Positions 29,045-33,900 of a stretch of 33,900 bases of DNA are shown piece by piece (the first letter of the stretch is position 1; each line of letters starts with the position of its first letter). Origin of the DNA: a virus. Location of the stretch: IMG/VR virus record IMGVR_UViG_3300045131_001128, positions 1-33,900 of that record. The stretch is one strand, 5' to 3'. The position numbers and the translations under genes are program-made. The notes below the pieces were generated by a model. It made no database searches and was not told where the DNA came from. It saw only the letters and a program-made list of their open reading frames with translations.

Positions 29045-29072
29045 ATTATATGCTTAAAAAAATAAACGTAAA
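29045..29072 (-). promoter_or_regulatory. Second leftward early promoter
   Basis: TTTACG (29072-29067), 16-bp spacer, TATAAT (29050-29045) on the minus strand. It shares GCGTTTAC and TAAGCAT with the promoter at 2470-2498, and has the GTTAGTAAC site 43 nt upstream of the -10. Confidence 0.5.
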
Positions 29073-29082
29073 CGCCACTTCT

Positions 29083-29116
29083 GTGGTTAAACTGTTAGTA
29101 ACGTGTGGATAACCAC
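29083..29116. promoter_or_regulatory. GTTAGTAAC palindrome, site 3, with a DnaA box inside an inverted repeat
   Basis: GTGGTTA (29083-29089) and TAACCAC (29110-29116) form an inverted repeat enclosing GTTAGTAAC (29094-29102) and a perfect DnaA-box complement TGTGGATAA (29104-29112). The cluster suggests joint control of early transcription and replication. Confidence 0.45.
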
Positions 29117-29171
29117 TTTAAATCCTTATGTTATATGGCTAGAAATAGAATTGTATTTTTAAAAAATTAGG

Positions 29172-29177
29172 TATATT
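29172..29177 (+). promoter_or_regulatory. Plus-strand -10 for the recombination genes
   Basis: TATATT lies 9 nt before the ATG at 29187, the same spacing as in near-leaderless promoters elsewhere in the window. A weak TTGTAT lies 15 bp upstream. No SD is present. Confidence 0.4.
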
Positions 29178-29186
29178 ATTATATAT

Positions 29187-29696
29187 ATGTCAAACTCTAA
29201 CGACAAAATAATATTCAGTTGTATTGGTGAATTTAAAGATGTTGATGGTAGGAGAAGATTCATTCCAGATAGCCCGGACTATTATGTCGATCGTTCATCT
29301 AAACAACCCTTAAATAAAAAGTATACTTGTGATTTTACGACAAAAGTGCCAACTAGAAGTGAAGCTCAATTAGCTTATCACTGGATTCTTTGCCAATACA
29401 TTTCCGAACATACTGGATTTCAACCGGGTGAAGTTCATCAAATGGCTAAGCAATTAGTTTGGGGAACTAAGACTGTTAAAATCGGTAAATATACCACCCA
29501 AGTGTGTAAATCAATTTCTGATAAAGCAATGACGCCAAAATATGAAGTGGTTTTGTTGATCGAAAAAGATTTAGAGATGTGTGCCGATAATGATATTAGA
29601 GTTCCAACTCGTAAGGAGTTAGGTTACATTGATACTGATGAAAAAATAAAACCTATTAAAAATTATCCCAAAGAAGATATTAACCCAACTTTTTAA
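29187..29696 (+). CDS. NinB-like recombination-associated protein (169 aa)
   Basis: The core RSEAQLAYHWILCQYISEHTG then FQPGEVHQMAKQLVWG (57-92), CKSISDKAMTPKYEVVLLIE and ADNDIRVPTRKELGYI resembles the phage NinB/Orf group: a helix ending in (N/H)TG ... VH-x-x-x-K-x-x-(F/L)-x-G ... S-x-x-(L/M) ... I-x-VP. Such proteins help load recombination proteins on ssDNA. First gene of a plus-strand trio with an HNH-like and a RusA gene, the order seen in lambdoid nin regions, which supports the call. Function by similarity of pattern only. Confidence 0.6.
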   Translation: MSNSNDKIIFSCIGEFKDVDGRRRFIPDSPDYYVDRSSKQPLNKKYTCDFTTKVPTRSEAQLAYHWILCQYISEHTGFQPGEVHQMAKQLVWGTKTVKIGKYTTQVCKSISDKAMTPKYEVVLLIEKDLEMCADNDIRVPTRKELGYIDTDEKIKPIKNYPKEDINPTF

Positions 29697-30008
29697 ATGA
29701 GGCCAATTCCAGAACAACTTAAAGAGGAAATTCAAAACGATAAGTATTATAAAAAATGCTGTCTATGTCCGGTTCGCCAAGTTCAATGGCATCATAATTT
29801 AATCTTTGCCGGGCGCCAAGTGAATGAGAAAGAATGCATCTTACCTATTTGTGAGGTTTGTCATAACAAAGCTAGAAATACAGAGATTAGAGAGCAACTG
29901 GATTTGATTATGCTAACTAGAATGAGTCCTGAACAAATGCAAAAATATTCTAAAGCTGTGGATCTCTTTCAAAGGTATAATTATTTATGTCAAAAATACC
30001 CACTATGA
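29697..30008 (+). CDS. HNH-like zinc protein (103 aa)
   Basis: CCLCPVRQVQWHHNLIFAGR (21-40) and LPICEVCHNKAR (49-60): two CxxC-type knuckles around a WHH motif form a zinc-stabilised beta-beta-alpha-metal nuclease core, as in NinG/Rap-like or HNH proteins. A final NxxH or NxxN can be supplied by H55/N56. Start directly after the TAA of the upstream gene. Probably acts on recombination intermediates together with RusA, by analogy to the nin region. Confidence 0.7.
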   Translation: MRPIPEQLKEEIQNDKYYKKCCLCPVRQVQWHHNLIFAGRQVNEKECILPICEVCHNKARNTEIREQLDLIMLTRMSPEQMQKYSKAVDLFQRYNYLCQKYPL

Positions 30009-30343
30009 TTAGACTCAAACTAAAGGCTCTATCTCTAAATTCGGCCTACAGAGGGCGCCGGTTCACTACTCCAGCGCTAAAGGCCTATAAAGAGTTAATT
30101 CGCTATCTAGCACCCAAAATGGACCTCACAGGTGGTCATTTAGAGGTATTCTATCGATTCGGTGTGTCTTCAAAGGCTTCAGATGGAGATAATCTAATAA
30201 AATGCTTCCAAGATGCTATTTCTGAAAAATATGGCTTTAACGACCGGGAAATATATAAATGGACTGTTGAAAAAATAAATGTTAAAAAGGGAGAAGAATA
30301 TATTGAATATGAAATAAAATCCTATAACGACAAAAGCCGTTGA
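30005..30343 (+). CDS. rusA: RusA-type Holliday junction resolvase (112 aa)
   Basis: Motif SSKASDGDNLIKCFQDAI then NDREIYKWTVEKI carries the catalytic Asp set of RusA (D60, D62, D70 and D80 from this start) and the Lys (K90). The N-terminus has LNSAYRGRRFTTPALKAY, the usual RusA substrate loop. I choose ATG 30005, which overlaps the previous TGA as ATGA, over the upstream ATG at 29987. RusA cuts four-way junctions before packaging. Length is normal for the family (about 110-130). Confidence 0.9.
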   Translation: MIRLKLKALSLNSAYRGRRFTTPALKAYKELIRYLAPKMDLTGGHLEVFYRFGVSSKASDGDNLIKCFQDAISEKYGFNDREIYKWTVEKINVKKGEEYIEYEIKSYNDKSR

Positions 30344-30464
30344 GTTTCAAATTATTGATCTCTCCGGCTTCTTCGACCTCCAGTGCTTAGTCGGCACAGA
30401 GATGAGTTTGAAATCTCTACTGAATCACGTCTGCTTGGCCATTTAATCTACTTTCTAGGCAGAC
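30342..30464 (+). ncRNA. Structured RNA after rusA with alternative helices
   Basis: No gene lies in 30344-30496. On the plus strand GAGTTTCAAA (30342-30351) pairs with TTTGAAATCTC (30407-30417, one bulge), and ATCTCT (30358-30363) pairs with AGAGAT (30398-30403). AGAGAT can instead pair with ATCTCT at 30413-30418, breaking both. A separate 10-bp hairpin GTCTGCTTGG/CTAGGCAGAC (30429-30464) has two G-U pairs that would be mismatches on the minus strand, so a plus-strand RNA is more likely. There is no U-run, so it is not a simple terminator. Confidence 0.4.
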
Positions 30465-30496
30465 ATAGGTGGCTAGGCGATGAATGAGTAAAGATA

Positions 30497-30673
30497 CTAT
30501 CCTAAATTGTTACTTGATACTGGAATATTATATTTGTTTAAAATTGCTACTAAGATGTTCAAGGCCACACCAACTCCAATAAGAATAAGTCCGGTATTTA
30601 AATTATTCTGGATCAAAGTTAATCCAGCACCCATTAAAGCACTACCTGTTCCACTAATTGTTTGATTATACAT
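30497..30673 (-). CDS. Small membrane protein, holin-like (58 aa)
   Basis: ATG 30673, TAG 30497. It starts MYNQTISGTGSALMGAGLTL; a first Gly/Ala-rich hydrophobic stretch (about 7-22) and a strong transmembrane helix (about 27-46, LNTGLILIGVGVALNILVAI) follow, and the C-terminus is KYNIPVSSNNLG. It overlaps the 3' end of the peptidase gene by 8 nt. Size, membrane character and position beside the endolysin candidate suggest a holin or antiholin. Confidence 0.6.
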   Translation of the reverse strand: MYNQTISGTGSALMGAGLTLIQNNLNTGLILIGVGVALNILVAILNKYNIPVSSNNLG

Positions 30674-31649
30674 AAATTTCCTTAAGTTTTGCTTGCGTAA
30701 GTGGCCCGAAGTTTCCTAGCGCAGGCGTTATGTTGTATCGCTTTTGGAAAGCAATACAAGCTGTTCTAGTAATATTACCCCAGTTCTCGACTTCTGGAAT
30801 ATTCGAGGGAAAAATCCCCTCCCATTTAAAACACTTTTGAGCTGACATAATTGATCCATCAAACTTTGGTCGGCCTAATGGAACTATATCATTATCTTGT
30901 GTTTCAAAGGTTTTTAGATAAGAAGCAAGAAAGCATCTAGCGTTGAAGTATTCCTCTGAGATGAGACGATAGCCTTTAATCGCATAATTCTTCCCCCAGG
31001 AGTCTACTATCAAAATGTATTTCTTTCCATCGTGTAGAAAATAATCAATAGCAGTAACTGAGTGTCCTGATGTCGGAGCTTTAGTTCCGATAGTTGGTTT
31101 ATCAGTCCATTCTTCAGGATGAAAACGAACCCAGATCATCACTCCCTTCCCAGTGGCTTGGATTGTAGAGGCCACTGTTTCAAAGTCCAAAGGTAGTTCT
31201 ATCCTTGAAACCTTAAAAGTTTTAGCTAAATCATCATAGTATTTCTCTTTTTTTACTGCCATCATTTCAGCATCGTTCATAAGCATTGAAGGCATATAGT
31301 TTTCAAATAAGTTACCAAGTTTTGGGAAGACAGAAAAAATATCGACTGAATTACAACCTGATACCATTGGTTGACTTCTTAATTGATATGGAAAGGTTGA
31401 TGAAAAATCTACCCAGACTCCATACTTTTGTTCAAACATAATAGAGAGTTCAGTCGCATAGGTCATACAAACACAAGAACCGGAACCATCTTGATTACGA
31501 ATGGTTGGTAGTTTTCTCCATTGGTCTTGAGATTTCTCTAACCAGATCACCGGGGCCGGAGACAAACACACTTCTGAAAGGGAATAGTTCTTGGCTTTCT
31601 GCTCAGAAGTCTGGTTATCTATTGCGCCATTGTATGTTTCTTCTTTCAT
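30666..31649 (-). CDS. Endolysin candidate: papain-like cysteine peptidase with peptidoglycan-binding domain (327 aa)
   Basis: I take ATG 31649 (MKEETYNGAIDN), directly after the upstream TAA and with the usual AATAAA leader, instead of an alternative start 42 nt upstream that overlaps the holin-like gene. Papain-like core: RNQDGSGSCVCM with C59 six residues after the Gln, as in C1 peptidases; SGHSVTAID with H196; and IVDSWGKNYAIKGYRLI, in which the usual catalytic Asn is Asp216. Residues about 265-327 (AQKCFKWEGIFP ... TACIAFQKRYNI ... FGPLTQAKLKEI) form a PG_binding_1-like domain. No signal peptide, so release needs a holin. Cleavage of peptide cross-links is inferred. Confidence 0.75.
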   Translation of the reverse strand: MKEETYNGAIDNQTSEQKAKNYSLSEVCLSPAPVIWLEKSQDQWRKLPTIRNQDGSGSCVCMTYATELSIMFEQKYGVWVDFSSTFPYQLRSQPMVSGCNSVDIFSVFPKLGNLFENYMPSMLMNDAEMMAVKKEKYYDDLAKTFKVSRIELPLDFETVASTIQATGKGVMIWVRFHPEEWTDKPTIGTKAPTSGHSVTAIDYFLHDGKKYILIVDSWGKNYAIKGYRLISEEYFNARCFLASYLKTFETQDNDIVPLGRPKFDGSIMSAQKCFKWEGIFPSNIPEVENWGNITRTACIAFQKRYNITPALGNFGPLTQAKLKEIYV

Positions 31650-31650
31650 T

Positions 31651-31860
31651 TTATTCTTTATTAAAAATCTTACCCCAGGCGACGATAACACCGCCTAACA
31701 TTGATAAAAAAACTAGGAAAGCCATAAGCCATTTAGCCATTAGCCCTACTGTTTTGTAGGTTTCTGAGATAGGGACTAGGAGCTTATTATTGGCTTCAAT
31801 TGCCTTAAAAATTTGCTCGTGTTGATCCTTATTTTGTTGATTGATTTCGTCTTGTGTCAT
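31651..31860 (-). CDS. Holin-like protein with one transmembrane helix (69 aa)
   Basis: A charged cytoplasmic helix (MTQDEINQQNKDQHEQIFKA) precedes a transmembrane segment at about 39-62 (VGLMAKWLMAFLVFLSMLGG) and a short basic end (KIFNKE). This N-in layout with a coiled-coil-like head is common in phage haemolysin-XhlA/holin accessory proteins. Its TAA is 1 nt before the endolysin ATG. Together with the 58-aa membrane protein it could form a holin-antiholin pair. Confidence 0.7.
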   Translation of the reverse strand: MTQDEINQQNKDQHEQIFKAIEANNKLLVPISETYKTVGLMAKWLMAFLVFLSMLGGVIVAWGKIFNKE

Positions 31861-31921
31861 TTGTTTATAAATTATGTTTGTGTGCTTTCATTACCACAAA
31901 CGCTGATAAATAAAGTTTAGT

Positions 31922-31943
31922 TACTCCGATATAGCTCGGAGTA
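31922..31943. other. Perfect 8-bp hairpin between HNH-like and holin genes
   Basis: TACTCCGA/TCGGAGTA with a 6-nt loop, 9 nt after the stop of the HNH-like gene. No T-run follows on the minus strand; it may be an RNA processing or transcript-end protection site, or a factor-dependent terminator. Confidence 0.45.
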
Positions 31944-31952
31944 GGCTAGAGG

Positions 31953-32183
31953 TTATGTGTTATCGGGTTCTTGTTCGGTTTCCCTGGGAACTGCAATCAG
32001 TTTCCATTTAGGGTCAATCCAAACATTGGTGATGTAACGAGCAATATCTCTAGGATGTCTTGTCCCAAAAAGATAATGCCAAGCTCGGTGACGTTCCTGA
32101 GTAACAATACTGATGTTCTCACCAGAATCATTACCTCCGTTCACCTTCTCGTGCCTGTGGTGGCGAGTCATTTTGTCTCTCAT
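31953..32183 (-). CDS. HNH-like small protein (76 aa)
   Basis: I choose ATG 32183: it has GGAGG 5 nt upstream and an ATGA overlap with the preceding gene's TGA; an upstream GTG at 32195 would place the SD inside the gene. The sequence RHHRHEKVNGGNDSGENISI followed by QERHRAWHYLFG resembles the H-H-R ... GG ... N(I/L) ... H core of HNH-type domains, ending with a W-x-DP motif. The region is visibly more GC-rich than the rest and uses a canonical SD, so it may be a recent acquisition such as a homing-type nuclease. Confidence 0.65.
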   Translation of the reverse strand: MRDKMTRHHRHEKVNGGNDSGENISIVTQERHRAWHYLFGTRHPRDIARYITNVWIDPKWKLIAVPRETEQEPDNT

Positions 32184-32380
32184 ACTTTCCTCCACGGTTC
32201 ATCACGAATCTTGTCCATTTCGTTGGGGTGCGTTTCCATCCAGTTTTGCACGAGCCAATCTGGACGTAGATACAATTCCTCATCTGAGCAATCGTGTCTG
32301 ACCCTTGTTTCGTGCCTATTTTTAGGATTGTTTAACGACTCCACAATAACGTGAGTAGATAAATGATAGTAACCCCACAT
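32180..32380 (-). CDS. Small protein of unknown function with strong SD (66 aa)
   Basis: AAGGAGG lies 5 nt upstream of ATG 32380, unlike nearly all other genes here. The protein is hydrophilic, rich in His, Arg and Asp/Glu (NRHETRVRHDCSDEELYLRP, then DWLVQNWMETHPNE). Not recognised. It overlaps the HNH-like gene by 4 nt, so both form one acquired two-gene unit. Higher GC than its neighbours. Confidence 0.6.
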   Translation of the reverse strand: MWGYYHLSTHVIVESLNNPKNRHETRVRHDCSDEELYLRPDWLVQNWMETHPNEMDKIRDEPWRKV

Positions 32381-32413
32381 ATAACCTCCTTGTGTTAAAG
32401 AACTCTTAGAAGT

Positions 32414-32581
32414 TTATAGACTTTCTTGGGTCTCTGTATCCTTGATAACTGGTATAACGACTGGTGTTTCTTCCTTAGTTATCTCAGCGACTAATTTGAC
32501 TATCTGTTCCTCTGCTTTAGACTTCATATCCTCGGCTAAAATCTTCCTTGCTTTTAATACTTCTAATTTTGTTGGTATCAT
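32414..32581 (-). CDS. Small helical protein (55 aa)
   Basis: ATG 32581 (MIPTKLEVLKARKILAEDMK) is preferred to an ATG 87 nt upstream that would overlap the adhesin gene. The first 40 residues are a charged helix, followed by VVIPVIKDTETQESL. It lies 4 nt after the adhesin stop, in one operon with it. A fibre-associated or chaperone role is possible; no motif supports it. Confidence 0.55.
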   Translation of the reverse strand: MIPTKLEVLKARKILAEDMKSKAEEQIVKLVAEITKEETPVVIPVIKDTETQESL

Positions 32582-32585
32582 ATTT

Positions 32586-33900
32586 TTAATTATGGTTAAT
32601 TCTAAACCCCTTTTGATATTCCCAGAATACCCAATGAGGTGTTGCTGATAATTTGTCTGTGTTTCCACTATCTATCGACCTCTTTGCGTTTATGTCGCTT
32701 CCTGAAACTTGGCTATCTTGTATATCCATATAGGAAAATGTCATAGCTCCTACAGATGCATTGTCTATTGTAAATCGTGTGCCTGGAGTTGTTGAACGAA
32801 GCGTAACTAAACTGCCTACTGTTCCATTAAAGTCTGGAGTTTCGTCTGCTAATGTATAAGTTTCTCCGTCTTGAAAAGTGTATGTTTTACCAGCAGTTAG
32901 CTTCAAATAATAAAATGTAATTCCAGTTCCTGTTAGTGTGCAGTCATCCATCAACCAAGTATTACCAGCACCATCCCAAGTTCCTTCATTGTTTATATCG
33001 CCATAGAAATGTATTCCCTGTGAATGAAATGTTCCTTGATTATCTAAGTCGCCTAGTATATTACCAAAACAAGAAGCCTCTCCACCAGATGCAATAGTTA
33101 AATCCCTAATACCTGCTCCGTTGCTTTGAATTTTTGAATAGCCACTAACAGTTACATCACAGGTCGCATTATCCATCGGCACCCAACCAGTTCCAGTTGT
33201 TCCACTGATAGTAATTGAGGTTGGACTTTCAAGAACAGGAGTCGTTCCACCAAAAGTTCCAGCGATTGTAATTGAACCTGTTTCACTTGTATCTTGTCGG
33301 ATTGCGTAGTTACTGTAAGTACAACTTGTTGGGATTAAAACATCACAACCATCTCTATAATATAGAATATTTGAAGTTGCTCTAAAACAATAATCAGTTG
33401 TAGCTGTTGGAGCTACTGTGTTTGCTGTGGCATAAGTAACTGATGGATTGAGGTTTGTATCACCTATTACCATAGTGTCTTGCTCCATTGTGACGCCTGT
33501 GACTGCTGTTGTTCCCTCTGTTAAGTTTGTAAGCAAAGCACCCTTAACTGTTTCTCCATTGATGAAAAATAAAACAGGTGTTCCATACATTGAATCAACT
33601 CCAGTAAAAGCAAAGTCGCCTGAGCCTGTGGTATCTACTCTTCTTTTTAATTCAGCACATAATACACTCGTTGACCAAGTTGGAGTAGGAATAGTAATAG
33701 TATTTCCACCAACTAAATCTGTTGCTGTTGTTCCTGTGCCTTCGTCAAAATGCCACAAGTGAGTTATGTTTGCTTCGGAAGTATAATAGTATTTCCCATT
33801 CCAGCCTGGTCTTGTCGCAAGAGTCCAATCGTCGGTTACCCAAGAAGCACTTTTAGCATCTGAAGATATAAATATTTCACCATACTTTGCTGTTGTGTAA
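32586..33900 (-). CDS. LamG/beta-helix-like virion adhesin, N-terminus beyond the window
   Basis: The frame is open to the right edge (at least 437 residues); the apparent first codon at 33758 is TTG and is internal, because the frame continues upstream without a stop (YGEIFISSDAKSASWVTDDW ... GKYYYTSEANITHLWHFDEG). LWHFDEGTGTTATDLVGGN is the opening of a LamG-type sandwich. Later repeats of short strands with GDINNEGTWDGAGNTWLMDD and YLKLTAGKTYTFQDGETYTL suggest a beta-helical distal part. The end (RSIDSGNTDKLSATPHWVFW) is common, by recall, in surface proteins of uncultured phages. Probably an appendage or surface adhesin. Confidence 0.75.
   Translation of the reverse strand, partial: YTTAKYGEIFISSDAKSASWVTDDWTLATRPGWNGKYYYTSEANITHLWHFDEGTGTTATDLVGGNTITIPTPTWSTSVLCAELKRRVDTTGSGDFAFTGVDSMYGTPVLFFINGETVKGALLTNLTEGTTAVTGVTMEQDTMVIGDTNLNPSVTYATANTVAPTATTDYCFRATSNILYYRDGCDVLIPTSCTYSNYAIRQDTSETGSITIAGTFGGTTPVLESPTSITISGTTGTGWVPMDNATCDVTVSGYSKIQSNGAGIRDLTIASGGEASCFGNILGDLDNQGTFHSQGIHFYGDINNEGTWDGAGNTWLMDDCTLTGTGITFYYLKLTAGKTYTFQDGETYTLADETPDFNGTVGSLVTLRSTTPGTRFTIDNASVGAMTFSYMDIQDSQVSGSDINAKRSIDSGNTDKLSATPHWVFWEYQKGFRINHN

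Noticed and set aside
30867-30880. GGTCGG inside the peptidase gene as a further late promoter
   Set aside because: The match stops at TCGG, the -10 and TGn are missing, and it lies inside a coding region with no gene start after it.
32582-32668. N-terminal extension of the 55-aa protein to an ATG at 32668
   Set aside because: It would overlap the adhesin gene by more than 80 nt, and the internal ATG at 32581 has the normal spacing after the stop.
33296-33306. AATCCGACA (minus strand) inside the right-hand adhesin gene
   Set aside because: No TGnTAnnAT at 14 bp and no gene start downstream.
1-33900. CRISPR array, insertion sequence, integrase or att site
   Set aside because: No regular direct repeats with spacers, no transposase or integrase signature and no canonical tRNA-end duplication were seen in the window.

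Overview
The window is part of the genome of an AT-rich tailed bacteriophage. It carries a large terminase subunit, a portal protein, a scaffold, an HK97-type major capsid protein, head-tail and tail proteins, a lysis cassette, an SSB-like protein, RusA and phage-type DNA methylases. There is no tape-measure, sheath or long tail-tube gene, so a short-tailed (podovirus-like) virion is the best inference. Almost all genes lie on the minus strand, so transcription runs from high to low coordinates. Three genes at 29187-30343 lie on the plus strand. The host is unknown. The transglycosylase at 27750-28169 recalls proteins common in Patescibacteria genomes, which is a hint only. Nearly every start codon lacks a Shine-Dalgarno sequence and follows an A/T-rich leader.

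Layout from right to left: 32586-33900 is a LamG-type adhesin-like gene cut by the right edge. 31953-32581 holds three small genes, two of which are more GC-rich and are the only genes with strong AGGAGG-type sites. 30497-31860 is a lysis cassette: a papain-like peptidase with a peptidoglycan-binding domain, flanked by two small membrane proteins. 29187-30343 (plus strand) is a nin-like recombination cluster. 28732-29186 is the control region, from which a leftward early operon of small zinc-binding and DNA-binding proteins, a transglycosylase and an SSB-like protein runs down to about 26294; three DnaA-box-like motifs lie at 26959-26989. 19808-26290 holds small regulators, a HExxH protein, a ParB-like protein, a C5-cytosine methylase, a terminase small-subunit candidate, a Dam-like protein and the large terminase. 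1-19638 is the late region: portal, decoration proteins, scaffold, capsid, adaptor, four-LamG protein, tail knob-like protein, two probable ejection proteins, and a collagen-like tail fibre cut by the left edge.

The late region is punctuated by four copies of one promoter type: TCCGACC, exactly 14 bp, then TGn overlapping an extended -10 of form TAnnAT. Three of the four put the predicted transcription start within about 2 nt of the AUG, so leaderless mRNA is likely. A second promoter class has a GTTACTAAC palindrome 42-53 bp upstream of the -10. It occurs twice in the early control region and once before a four-gene cassette of small proteins (1459-2379) that is bounded by terminators inside the late region.

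The strongest candidates for undescribed biology are three structured intergenic RNAs (a tRNA/tmRNA-like fold at 19678-19807, a riboswitch-like leader at 22255-22405 before the Dam-like gene, and a switch-like RNA at 30342-30464), the zeta-toxin-like kinase domain inside a probable ejection protein, and the shared-operator cassette.
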